Assembly: GCA_039545275.1 (NCBI GenBank)
Contig: BCHS01000011.1
Location: 434,001-498,000 of the forward strand
Direction of reading: 5' to 3'
DNA: 64,000 nt
From: Pseudomicrostroma phylloplanum
Lineage: Eukaryota; Basidiomycota; Exobasidiomycetes; Microstromatales
Part shown: positions 42,524 to 53,709 of the stretch, one piece after another
How the letters are laid out: each line of letters begins with the position of its first letter
How positions within the stretch are numbered: position 1 is the first letter of the stretch
The notes under the pieces: generated by a model
What the model saw: the letters and a program-made list of their open reading frames with translations, nothing else
Databases searched by the model: none
What the model was told of the DNA's origin: nothing
Translations under genes and position numbers: made by a program

Positions 42524-45500
42524 TCACCATATTCCCCATCCTCCAGGCGGACCTCTCCCACCTCCCGCTGCTGCTGGGGCTGCCTCTTGCGCCTCTTGCG
42601 GAGGCCCAGCAACCGCGGCAGAGGCATGCGAAGTGCCCGAAGCAGTCCTGGCAGGTCTCAACAGCGGTCGCACCATCTCGACGAACAGGGGCACCATTTC
42701 CGGGATGGCCCTTAGCGTGGGCGGCTTGGGCTTGGACTGCTTCTTCCTACGTCTAGGCAATTCTCTCTCGCGCCCCTCGTCATTGTCGCGCTTGTCCTTG
42801 GGCGGAACCGGCAAAGAAGGCAGATCCTTTTCCACTCGCGGAGTAAGGGAGCCAGTGATCGTGAGAACCGAGTCACCCCTCTGGACTGGGGGACGCCAGA
42901 TGCTAGACGAGCCAAAGGCTTCCTTGCCTAAGCGCTCCGCATTGCTGGCTTCTACTTCCTCCTCCTCTTCGACGTCGGACTCGCCGCTGCTGGAGTAGTA
43001 ATTGGCGTCCTCATAGCCACCGTCCCTTCCGCCTCCTGCTTCTGCAGACCCCGAAACACTTTCGCCGTCGCCATCGCCTTCTTCCTCCTCATCCGAGTCA
43101 GACTCATACAGCTCATCTTCGGCTTCCGCATCTTCCATCTCCCCAGTGAATGTTCCTCCGATACCTAGATTGTCCATGACAGAGTCAAAGAAGACGCTCT
43201 CGTCTTGTTCTTTATCCTCCTTTGCTCGACTGGGGTCAGGAACAACTTCAGCCGAGGCGCCAGCTCCTCTGACTTCCCGATCGGCAATGCGGCGCTGCAG
43301 CTTGAGCTCTCGGAGCAGCTTGACGCGGTAGGCGTAGACGACCAGGGCGTCGATCTCGGCTAGGGCAGTCCGCCTGTCCTGCCCGCCTGCGGGGAGACAC
43401 ACCTCCAAATCGACTGCACCCAGACCTTGACGCTGTACCGCGCCATGGTCTTCAGGATCTTCCTGTCGGCCGTGAGCGGAAGAGTCCGTCGGGTCACCGC
43501 TGCGGACAAAGTTGAGGAAGAGCTCAATCCAGTGCATCAGCCCATCGAAGAGGCCTGCGCCCTTGGAGTGGACCTGGTGGACAAAGGCGTAGAATTTGGC
43601 CTCGTGGCGGGCAACCAGGTCGATGAAGACCTGCACCGTCTTCTGTGGCTCGGTGTAGCTCAACTCCTCATTCGCCTCGACGGTCTTGATGAGATCGTTG
43701 ACAAAGACTTGCAAGTCGTACAATGAGTCTGCGATGTTGGCCGCCTTGTAGACCTGAGCCAGGGGTGAGTAGAAGATGGTCACAATGTCCTTGAGCAGCT
43801 CCGAAGTCACACCCTCGAAGATGAGGGAGAGCATCTGCTCCTTGTCCCTCAATCTTGTCTGCAGCTTGAGAAGGACATGAAGATCTTCGTAGAGCCAGGC
43901 ATCTTCGTCTTGTGGTCCTTCGTCTTGCTCGGGATTTTTCAGAGATGCACGATGGCTTTTGTACACCTCGTACGATCGGCTAGCTCTGATCACGCGGTGG
44001 ATCTGCGGCCGGCCTAGACGAGGCTCCGTCGGCGATCGTAAGATCGTCGTGATGAGATCTACCCGTTCCTCCTCTGCATCGTCTCTAAACACCTGCTGGA
44101 CCTCGAGGGGGGCATTCACATAGAGGCGGATCTTCTCGCACAATACTTCATCGCCAATCTTCTCGCTCACTGCAGCGATTACCTCGGACAGTTCCCTTGC
44201 CTCTTCTTGGAGCGAGCTGGAGAACATCCTTTGCAGCAGTGATCGCTGGCCGAAGGGCTGAGCAAGGAACAGGTCAATTACACCCCTGATCATCGACACT
44301 GGATTCGAGATGCGAAGCATCTGCCGCATCATAAAGTAGGGCATGAGACCATGGATGCGCTTCAGCTGGCCAAAGAGATCGGAAGAGTTGTCGTTGCCCA
44401 TGAAAAGGCTGAAGAGGGTCGACGCGGCTGAGATCCTTGCCCAACCCAACAGAGCTCGATAGCTCTCAGGAAGCTGTTCCATTTTGGGCGTAGACTTGAT
44501 CGTGGCAAACACTCTTGAGAGACCGTCTCTCTTGACGAGATCCTCCTTGAAGGCGTTGAGATGGCCCTTGAGCATCGCGGCCCGCTTCGCAGACTCTGCA
44601 GTGAATCTTGCCCCTTCTTCTGCTCTCACAGCATCGAGGGCCTCCCGGGACCGAGCGTCTGCTTCCTCGGCCTGTGTGAGTGTCGTCGGCTCGCCAAGCA
44701 GGAAGTCTGCTAGAGCGACACTGTCTGCCACTGGTGGGATGGCAAGCAGAGCTCGAAGGTACGCTCGCAAGGTCAATCGGTTCTTCTCGCGGGCAAGAGG
44801 TCCTGTGGGTAAGGTATGACTGGAACTGAGTGCGCTTGATGATGCTTGCGGGTCTTGCGAAATGGCCAAGTCGTCGAATGAGCCAATCGAGCCGGCCGTA
44901 GATAGTCTAGACCTGTCCGGCGCATTGTCGGTAGGAGCTGTACCAGCTACTTCGGTATTGGATCGATCTTTGGCTGGCGGACGGTTGACGTCTTCGTCGG
45001 GGTATTCTGCTCGCAGGGTATCCGCAAGCCTTTCGAAATCGCCGTACCGCCGACTGACAAAGGCATCGGGGTGGCCTGCCCTCCGAGTACGGATGATGAA
45101 TTCTTCGTGTACTCGACTACGCAGTCTACCCTTTGTGGTTCGTGTCCGCACACCGACCACATTGACGTCAAAGGTGGCGTCACCGAACTTGAATGGCTTG
45201 CCTGCCAGCGCTTCCTTGAATCTGGCTTGAGCGATGCTCATCTTTTCCCGGTCTTCATCTGACACTTTCACAATCTCCTCGGCTCCCACCTCCCCGCCAA
45301 TCTTGATGGCAGATGCGATGAGAAGGGTAACAGTGCTCTCCAGCTTAGCCGTGATACGCCTGCGTTTCGTCTCCTCTGACCGGTCATCTGTACCAGAAAT
45401 GTTTCTCTCGAGGAAGCGGTCGATGAAGACCTGCACCTTATCAGCGAAGAAGTTCGGGGGAGCGGAGCTCAGGAAGGGAAAGGTGAGGACGAAGTGGTGG

Positions 45501-45998
45501 AAAATGAATCGAGCGAGGGGAAGATCAGTGTTGCGGGCGGCAGCTGATGCCTTGAATGGCGGTCCAAACGTCGCCAGGGCATCTGCGAATGCATGTAGGG
45601 GCGGTAGAACATAGTAAGCAGCTACTCCCAAGGCGGTGCTAAGCGAGACCTCAACGGGGTCAGGCTTTCCGAATTTTAGCACACTGACCTTTTTGACTGA
45701 GCTCCTTGACCTCTCTATCGACCTGTAGCCTGACAAGTGTCTTTTTGAGGTAGTGTGCTCTCAGCGGAGTCAGCCGATTCGGATCCCGGGGATCACGAAG
45801 ATTGCGGATCTTGGCTGCCACTGCTTCAGTCGCTCGCATGGCTTCCGGGGAGTCGTCAGCAGACGCCCTGTCTCTGGAGGTCCTTCCCGCGTCTCGAAAG
45901 GCTGGATCGACCACTTGGGGTGCAGAAGAGGAGGTCATGGAAGCGGCCGATGCAGTCGAGGCTGAGCGAGCATGGGAAGAGGAGGACCGGGGAGCCAT
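42524..45998 (-). CDS. PX-domain protein with PXB and DUF3818 regions (yeast Ypr097w/Lec1-like)
   Basis: Phosphoinositide-binding membrane protein. Exons 45998-45689, 45621-43498 and 43425-42524 give 1111 aa. The N-terminal PX-associated part has RLTPLRAHYLKKTLVRLQVD, then LATFGPPF and ARFIFHHFVLTFPFLSS. The PX domain follows near 240 (EFIIRTRRAGHPDAFVSRRYGDFERLADTLR), with the R-R-Y-x-D-F core that binds PI3P. The C-terminal DUF3818-like region includes LMPYFMMRQMLRISNPVSMI and LIFEGVTSELLKDIV, and the protein ends acidic then Pro/Lys-rich. The 72-nt intron 43426-43497 is a multiple of three without stops; removing it gives NFVRSGLGAVDLEVCLPAGG, which reads like the family, whereas retaining it inserts 24 odd residues. 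The first acceptor (TAG at 45622-45624) is less certain. Confidence 0.85.
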
Positions 45999-46390
45999 GT
46001 TGCTTGCGTGCTACAGGCTCAGTGGAGGGGAAGCCGCGGTAGGCCCTGCACGCAGAAGCCACCAACGAGACGGGGCTCTAGTACAACCCGACAGAGAAAC
46101 GAGGTCGATGGCAGGGGAGGACGAGGGGAGTAGGCTACAGGGAGTACACCTCTGCGGATATCCGGTCTGGGAAGTCGTGGTTGAGCATTACGCACGAGTA
46201 CAGCCCGACGGGTCGCCCCCAACGCACCCTCGTTGCCAGGAGCGTCGGAGTTTCAACCACCTCCACTGACTAAATCCTCCTTGCCGGTTTTCTGCGAAGG
46301 CGATCTTCCTTGATACCACTCATCCGCCATACCCAAATACCCCAATCAAATTACATACAACACGCCCACACACACGCAATCACTCTGACC
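45999..46390. promoter_or_regulatory. divergent promoter region PX protein/TOM20
   Basis: 392 bp between divergent starts. The TOM20 leader is rich in CACA and CCCAA. No gene seen. Confidence 0.5.
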
Positions 46391-47538
46391 ATGCGAGCAT
46401 CTCAAATCGCAACCATCACAGCCGCATCCCTCCTCACCGCGGGGATCGGCTACGCCGTCTACTTTGACTACAAGCGTCAGAACGACCCTCAGTTCCGCAA
46501 GCAGCTGAAGAAAGAGTCAAAGAAGACGTCCAAGGCCCAGAAGAAGGACACTGAGGCTTACAAGAAGAAGGTGCAGCAGGCTGTAGAGGAGGTGCTGAGG
46601 GAAGTCAATGCACCAGGCGCTCTGCCCACAGACCCCGCTCTGAGGGAGAAGTTGTGAGTGTCACGATGCTGCCGAGCGGCACAGACTATATCGCAGTTAC
46701 AATCACACATACTGACATTGATATTGCTATGCTTCTTCCACCTTTCAGCTTCATGGAGTCTGTCACAGCCGGAGAGACTCTGATCACTCTCGGACCCGCA
46801 CAACACCTCGCCGCCGCCGCCGCCTTCTTCAAGGCAGTCAAGGTCTACCCCTCTCCCGTCGAGCTCATCATGATCTACCAAAAGGCCACTCCCGAGCCCG
46901 TCTTTAACCTCATCATGGAGATGGTCGGCAAAGATGCCGAGTTGGGAGGAGCCACAGGAGGTCCCGGTGAGCAGTCGCAGAACCCCCTGGGAGCTCTGTC
47001 TGGCTTGGCCCGTGAGGCGCCCAATGCTGCGTCTGCTTCCAACCTGGATGAAGTCGACGACGAGGTCACACCCACCAATGGCGCTTCTTCCAGCTCTACA
47101 GACCCTGCATACACAGTAGGCGAGGAGCGTGCAACTACCGAGAGCGCCTCGGGTCCGTCTTCTCAGGCCTCTTCGCAAGAGTGGGACAAGCTCTCCGGAG
47201 CCTCCCTCGGACCCTCGCCCCCAGCTGATAGCGAGAGCACCGTCCAGCCTTCTTCCTCCGTCGAGGTCAGCGAGTCGTCCGCAACAGAGGGAGCAGGCGA
47301 GGAGACACAGGACTCCGGTACGCCCTCGGCAGAGGAACCACCTTCCGTGCTGCCCACTCAGGAGTCTGCTGAGGCTGAGGCAGAGATTGGAGCTGGTGCC
47401 ACCACAGAGGAGACGGCTGCGCCTGCTGCCTCGCCATTCAACTTTGCTGCTGGATCATACACTCCTTCGCCTATCTTCAAGGAGGAGGACAAGGTGCAGG
47501 AGGAGCAGGGAGCTGCTGCTGAGGAGCAGCAGAAGTAA
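46391..47538 (+). CDS. TOM20: mitochondrial import receptor Tom20
   Basis: Outer-membrane receptor for presequences in the TOM complex. Exons 46391-46653 and 46749-47538 give 350 aa. An N-terminal anchor at about 5-23 (QIATITAASLLTAGIGYAVY) is followed by FDYKRQNDPQFRKQLKKE, the family signature. The intron joins LREKF to FMESVTAGETL. The receptor TPR core then reads LGPAQHLAAAAAFFKAVKVYP, then VELIMIYQKATPEPVFNLIMEM. Yeast Tom20 ends soon after this; here about 190 more residues follow, mostly Ser/Glu/Thr/Pro, ending with a motif-like SPFNFAAGSYTPSPIFKEED. This long acidic tail is the odd point. Identification is firm. Confidence 0.95.
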
Positions 47539-47970
47539 ATTAGTGCATGAGAGGGAGCGAATGAGGTCAGGCGCGAAGCAGATTGGGTTGCCTTCCAGAC
47601 GGCACAGCGTGTCAAGGAGCAGGCGATGTGTGTACACCGACTCGGGTAATGTACGACCAGGAGCCATGTTCTCCACCTCTCCATCAACCTAATCACATTC
47701 TACAAGTCTCAATTCCAAGGCTAGCTAGTTGGATGATTTCGGAAGTGCTCAATGTGAGGCAGATGAAGATTCGAATTCAAACGGAAGCAATCAGCGATCA
47801 TGAACGACCGTGATGCATGGGTAGTGAAAGCAATGAAAGACGCAAAGGCTATGTCGGGCCGGACCCAGAGAGGCGATGCAGCGCATATCATCGATCGATC
47901 AAAGGACACGAATGAACCGATCTCGGCCCGTGCTCAGTAAGTCAAGACAGGGGGCGAAGCGTGGCTCGCT
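47539..47970. other. convergent 3' region
   Basis: 432 bp between TOM20 and GH47 stops. Nothing beyond short ORFs; an ATCGATCGATC repeat lies at 47889-47899. Confidence 0.5.
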
Positions 47971-49815
47971 TTAGGACTCAGTCGGGGAGAGACGAGCCTT
48001 GGGAGCGGCTGCTTGGAAGGGCTTCTGATCCCTCGTCATACCAGCAAGCTTCTCCATGTTGACTCCGGTGAACAGAGGAGCAGGCACGAGCTTCCCGTAG
48101 CCAGACGTCTTGGCCTTCTTTCCGCTGCTGGTCTCGGAAAGCTTGGTAGCGCTTGCCTCCCGGGTATCGGCAGTGACGTGGGCGGCGGGAGCCTTGATGG
48201 ATCCAGGGTTCAGACCGGTGAAGTCGACGTCGAGGTTGTCGATCTCGAATGGGTGCGCCTCGGTATTGAAGACGTACTTGCCGAGATCGAGGACATCACC
48301 ATCGGTAAAGACCAGGTAGCTGTACTTGAAGAGCTCGGCGTACAGGAAAGACTCGGAGAGGTCGATCTGGGCAGTCGTGGAGTTGCTGACATCCTCGAGA
48401 GAGGTGAAAGCAGTGTCGGTGCCACAGTACTTTTCCAGGGCCTGGAAGGCCTGCCAGGCCAGATCTTGCCACTTTGAGTCTCCGGTCAGACGGTAAGCGT
48501 AGAAGACGGACTCCATGACCTCAGGTCTCAAGACGTAGGGCTTGGAGGAGTAGTCGAAGCCGTTTTCTGCGTAGAATTCGGGATTCTTGATCTCGATACC
48601 CTGCGAAGAGCCATTGGCCAAGCGGTAGATGAAGCCTTCTGGACCCACACCTGTGGCGGAGGCAGTGTAAGTGTGGATACATGACTCGGCGAGATCAAGA
48701 CCGTAGTTGAAGATGTCGTCGTTGCCCAGAAGCTTGCCACCCAGCAGCCAGTTGCCGCCCACGAAGCACTCGAGGTGAGAACCTCGAGGAAGGGTACCGC
48801 CGTTCTTGGCTGAGTAGTCTGCAAGGTAGGTCAGCTTCTTCTTTGTGCCACCTGCCGTGGTGATGAGGTGCAGGATAGAAGATTTGACTGATGTAATCCA
48901 AGCAGGGAAGTAGGTCTCCTGAGTACCAATCATCAGAGCGTACTTGTTGAGATATTCGAAGAAGCTGTCTGAGCCACCGCCCCAAGTCACATAGTCTCCG
49001 ACTGGCTTACCAGTCGTCTGGTTGAGCCTTTGAGGATTGAGTCCTGGGAATGGCAGAGGGGTAGTGTTGATGGTGGCAAGCTCGGCCTTGATAGCAAAGT
49101 CTCGGTACGTGTTGTTGCCAGTGTACTTGCTCAGTCGATCGAATTCAAGAATTAGAGTACCAGTCTCAGCAATGACCGCAGACTCGTCCGTCTTGGGAGT
49201 GGGGAGACCACTCCAGAACTTGAGCGTGTTAAAAGGAATGTCGTTGTTGTTGATCCATCCATACATGAGCTTATCGCCCACAACGCGAGCCTGCTCGACG
49301 AGCTTCTTCTCCTTGCGTCCTCCGAGTTCATAGGATGACAGCAGTCCACCGACGTGTCGAATGGTGGTCTCAAAGATTGAGATCTCCTCAGATGACGTCT
49401 TGGTATAGTCGGTCTTCAGCGACTGAGCAACGGTCTCGTCGTAGATGTCGTTCAGACCCATGACCTACGCACGACGGCAGACAGCAGAGGTGGTCAATGG
49501 CATATACCGGCTGTCAGCGACTTTTCTCTCCGAGCACTACGAGAAGCATTCACTCACATGTGCTGTGCTCTGAACATCGACGAGCGTGGCACCCCAGCCG
49601 CCGAGGGGGTCATCGCAAGTCTTGGTGAGGGGGTTGAGCTGATCGCGGCCGAAGCAGTACTTCTTGTAGCCGTTGTAGGACTTCACAAAGGCTGCCTTCA
49701 CGGCATCTGCACGCTCAGTATTGGCTTTGACCTGATTAGACTGGATGTTGAGGGCTTGACTAGAGGTGGCCAACGCGGCTAGCACAAAGGCCAAGGTGAG
49801 CGGGAAGCGGGCCAT
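47971..49815 (-). CDS. secreted class I alpha-1,2-mannosidase (GH47)
   Basis: Inverting, calcium-dependent mannosidase trimming N-glycans or fungal mannans; secreted or luminal. Exons 49815-49558 and 49464-47971 give 583 aa. Signal peptide about 1-21 (MARFPLTLAFVLAALATSSQ), no other membrane helix. GH47 landmarks in order: WGATLVDVQSTAHVMGL across the intron, SIFETTIRHVGGLLSSYEL, AETGTLILEFDRLS with a catalytic-site Glu, HLECFVGGNWLLGG, RPEVMESVFYAYRLTGD with the E-S-x-x-Y catalytic pair, and TEAHPFE with the calcium-binding Thr. The final 80 residues after TEAHPFE are an extra low-complexity tail. The lack of an N-terminal transmembrane anchor resembles secreted Aspergillus-type enzymes rather than ER Mns1. 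Confidence 0.92.
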
Positions 49816-51355
49816 GTTGGTAACGAACGAGGGACACCAGGGAGGTCGATGAGGGAGTGTGAGCTGGAAGGATAGTGGACGGTCCGTGGGGACTGTGTCG
49901 CTCGAGTCTGCACAGCAGGCTATAAGAGTGTTCGCAGGCTGACCGAGCAGCGATGGGGATAAGAGGAGGCAGAGGGACCTCTGGGAGTGGCCTCGGGCCT
50001 TGAGTGATGAGGTGGGGATATAGAGGGGCTAAGTTTAGAGAAAGGGGTGATGGTGAGGAGCAGGGGGAGGGTGGTCAGGGGCAGGAGGAGAGGAGATCCT
50101 TGTGCGCTTCAGGACTAGAGTACTAGTCTCACCTCTTTGGCCGTGCGCCGGATCAATCGTCCGCATGCCAAGTCGTGCGCAGCGCGAGTGTATGGTTCTT
50201 CCAGACTCCAATGTCCATCCGCCGTGGCGGCTGATTGGTGCCAATGTACACAGAGCCACCTTGACGATTGCGCATATATACAAGGCTCCACAGATGCTTT
50301 GAGCATCTTGCTGTTGTGGTGCACTCACATCCTCTCAATCGACGGGAGGGTCCGAGCGTAAGTATCGCCAGGGGCCGGATGCGCCCCGAGAGTGGGGTAC
50401 GATCGACCCCGCTCCTATGCGTCTCGCCTGTCCCGACGCAGACAGCGCTTGAGCGTTTTACATGCAGTTAGACGGTCTAGCATCAATGGCTGCGCGATCT
50501 GTTGGAAGCCTCCTGGTGATCAAGTAGAGTATCATATCTATGAGGATTCTACACACTCATAGCGCCATCAGAAAAAAGGTTGCGCAGGTCAGTGATCGAG
50601 ATCGCCAGCCATCAGCCCCGTCAACCCGCGGTCACTTACCTTCCGCCTCACTCGACACTTCTTGCACGAGCTACCAATAGAGCACGTATGCAGAGACTAG
50701 CAGGATACACTACAAAGTCGGCTGAAAATGAGAATTCACAGGTACGGATGTCGCCCACCTTGCTCAGCGAATCCGAAGGTCTATCACGTGGTGACCGGAT
50801 CTAGGCCCCTGGCCGACGGAGGCGTACGAGGCCCTGACTCGACACGTCCGGTCAGGTACAAATGAAAAGGCAGGGCTTTCAGGCCGTCAGGGCAATTGAC
50901 AGGGCTTCCTGCGTCGAAGAAAGAATGCCCTCAATCCGATCTCCGGTGGTCCTTGGCCAAGCTGGTCAGAAGCAAAGCATCACCCCCCTGCAAAATTGCT
51001 CCCGAGCTGTGCATCGTCGTTTGCCTCCTCCCACTCCTCCTCCTCCCCACCCAGGACCCCTTATCCTCGTGTCCCCTAGACGAATCCCCCTCAAGACAGT
51101 CTTTACGTCCCACCTCCAGACACAGCATTGAGCAGCGCGTCCACTAAGGCCGTAGCCCCTATCTTTCGCCCCTTTTCGAATAACTCTACTCGGCCGCGAC
51201 CATACACCCCTATTCAATTCTTGGCACATCAACAGCCAGAATTACATCAGTCCATTGGTCCCCCGCTCGATTTCAATCCATCTGTTTGGCCTTGCAACGC
51301 CATCCCGAGGTAGATCAACACTCGAAGGTCTCGGTCACTTTATCTTATCGACACC
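49816..51355. promoter_or_regulatory. 1.5-kb divergent region GH47/glyoxal oxidase
   Basis: Large intergenic region between two genes for secreted enzymes. An inverted CCAAT pair (ATTGGTGCCAAT, 50234-50245) stands about 30 bp upstream of TATATA (50275-50280), and a consensus intron follows at 50358-50441, suggesting an unannotated transcript. A hairpin AGATGC-TTTGA-GCATCT lies at 50292-50308. The immediate upstream region of the oxidase is pyrimidine-rich (51010-51070). Confidence 0.5.
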
Positions 51356-53315
51356 ATGGTACAAATCCTTGCTCGCCATGCGGCACTCCTGTCCGCCGTC
51401 ACGATCGCTCTCACAGCGTCCCTTGGCATGGTGCAAGGCAAACACTCAAAGACTATAGGAGACAGTGGTGTCAGTGCCCAGATGCTGTTCTTGGCCGACC
51501 CTGATCATGTGATCTTCATGGACAAGGCGGAGAACAATCCCTTGTCCGTTAATGGGCACCCTGGTGAGTATTGCCGCCGCCTCGTTAGCAAGCCAGAGTG
51601 TCCGGCTGACCCATTGGCTTTGCCTCTCACGTTACTCTCTTTTGCGTCCAGCCTGGGTGGCTCGGTACGAGCTCTCTTCAGGCAACAAACAGGCAATGGA
51701 CGTACGTACCAACACCTTCTGCGCAGGCGGTGCTCCCGCCGGTGATGGACGCTACGTAACGACTGGCGGGACCGCCGCCCTTGGCTACAAGTCTCAAGAC
51801 GGAGGCTTTGCGCTGAACATCTACGATCCTGCGACCAATACCTGGGAACAGAACAGGCATGGCATGCAGACCAACCGATGGTACTCGAGCGTAGAGCCAA
51901 TGGCAGACGGCAGTGTCATCATCGTCGGCGGTCAGAACGCTGGAGGTTACGTGTCGACTCACAGGACAAATGAGCCCTCGTATGAGTTCTACCCCAGCAA
52001 AGGAGAGCCTGTCCACATGGGCATCTTGGCAAGGACTGTACCAGTCAACCTCTACCCTCTCACCTTCTTGATGGCCAACGGAGAGCTCTTTGTGCAGTCC
52101 GGCCGCCAAGCAATCCTCTGGAACCTTGACAGCACAAGCGAGAAGGTCCTGCCCAATATCCCGGATGTGCCTCGCCCTTACCCGTCAAGCGCCGGTGTCG
52201 CAATGATGCCGATGACACCTGACAACGGATACAAGCAGACGATCCTCTTCTGTGGTGGTATCTCTCTGGGCCGCAAGGCAGCTTGGGGAGCCCTAAGCGG
52301 ACCCGCCGTCAGCACTACGGACAAGGTCGCCTCCACTTCCTGTCAGCAGATCGACCCTCTGGGCTCTGGTCAATGGCGAGCTTCGGATGCTCTCCCTGAG
52401 CCTCGTGTGATGGGCATGTTCGTCCATCTGCCCGAAGGTAGCCTCTTCTTTGGCGGAGGTGTCAAAAAGGGTACCGCCGGCTACACAGCTAGCGGTAAAG
52501 GTCCGGGCAGGCCAGTCGGCCAGTCGCTCGGCGATGATCCAGCCTACACCGTTCAGATCTACAATCCTCAGGCTCCAGCTGGCTCCCGATGGAGGGCGTA
52601 CGGAAGCCTGCTCAACCCCAGACTGTACCACTCTTCTGCTCTGCTCCTCCCAGACGGCGCCGTCCTGATCTCTGGCTCGAACCCCAACGAAGACGTAACC
52701 ACTGCTCACTGGCCCACAAGCTACGCTGTGGACAAGTGGTACCCGCCCTACTACAACATGCCTCGACCTTCCTCTGATCAGCTGCCCACTACCCTGAGGC
52801 ACGGCGGCAAGTCCTTTGCCATCGACATGGCCAAAGCCATTGCAGGCATGAGCATCAAGAGCCTCGACACTGCGTATGTCCGCATCATTCGGACTGGCTT
52901 CTCGACTCATGGCGTCAACTGGGGGCAGCGCTCCCTGCAGCTGAAGAGCCAGCTGTCCGATGACAAGCGTCGCCTCACGGTCGAAGGTCTGCCCAACAAC
53001 CCCAACCTCTTCGCTCCCGGTCCCGCTCTGATCTTCCTCGTCGTGGACGGCATACCCAGCCAGGGTGTCTTTGCCCACATCGGACCCAAAGGTACCCCTG
53101 CAGCAGTCGCGAACAGCATGTCCGAGTTCAAAAACCTGCAGCAAGTCTCGGACGAGCCGGCCGTCATCTCTACTGGCGAAGGTGGAGGCGGCGAGAAGCA
53201 GACTTCTATCAGCAAGAGGTGCGCAAAGGACATGTCTGAGTCGGAGCTCGTCGAAAGGGAGCACGTCTGGGAGGCTGTTGCGGCCAATGTCACGGCCGAC
53301 GCTCTGCTACAGTGA
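51356..53315 (+). CDS. glyoxal oxidase-like copper radical oxidase (AA5)
   Basis: Secreted enzyme oxidising aldehydes or glyoxal to acids with production of hydrogen peroxide. Exons 51356-51563 and 51652-53315 give 623 aa. Signal peptide about 1-28. The copper-radical site is complete by alignment with galactose oxidase: Cys93 in RTNTFCAGG and Tyr147 in NRWYSSVE form the Tyr-Cys cofactor, Tyr395-His396 lie in RLYHSSALLLPDG, and His489 in FSTHGVNWGQR. Kelch-like blades fill the middle (DGSVIIVGGQNAGG) and a C-terminal Ig-like domain follows His489. The tail after about 560 is charged and low-complexity; no WSC domain or clear GPI signal is visible. In Ustilago maydis a related membrane oxidase, Glo1, is needed for filamentous growth and virulence. 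Confidence 0.93.
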
Positions 53316-53709
53316 AGCGCAAGAGGTCATCATCATGGGCCCTGTTGAGTTATTCCGATTGTCTATTTGCGATCGTAACGGGCCCCATTTCGTCTCGTTT
53401 TTCGTCCGTGTCTCCATTCCACATGTCACCAGATCTTCCCACAACAACGTCCGTATTAATACATGTCTGATGCCCTCTTGACGTTTGTCAGCTACCGATG
53501 ATGCTTGGCTTGTGTGACTGACTACACTCCAAGGGATGATGATGTGGTTGAATGCTAAGGACAGGTGTCAGTATGACGCTTCTCCTTGTGCAGCAGCCAA
53601 GCGCGTGGCTCCCCCGCTCGCATGGGCCCTTTCATTTCGCAGACCAGAGCGCCTTCCCCCCTTCCCGGTCCACCATATCCCACCATACCACTCTCGTCCT
53701 TGCGCCTTG
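53316..53709. other. intergenic: oxidase 3' region and VPS39 promoter
   Basis: 394 bp. Three in-frame ATGs at 53536-53544 would extend Vps39 by 58 residues, but the extension looks non-conserved. Confidence 0.5.

Noticed and set aside
50292..50308. Hairpin AGATGC-TTTGA-GCATCT as a terminator
   Set aside because: A 6-bp stem without a T run has no terminator meaning in a eukaryote and occurs by chance.
52293..53264. 323-aa open frame on the minus strand
   Set aside because: It lies wholly antisense to the glyoxal oxidase exon, mirrors its codon bias and shows no domain or conserved motif.
53536..53709. N-terminal extension of Vps39 from the ATG triplet at 53536
   Set aside because: The added 58 residues are Pro/Arg-rich and unlike Vps39 N-termini, while the propeller starts shortly after the ATG at 53710.
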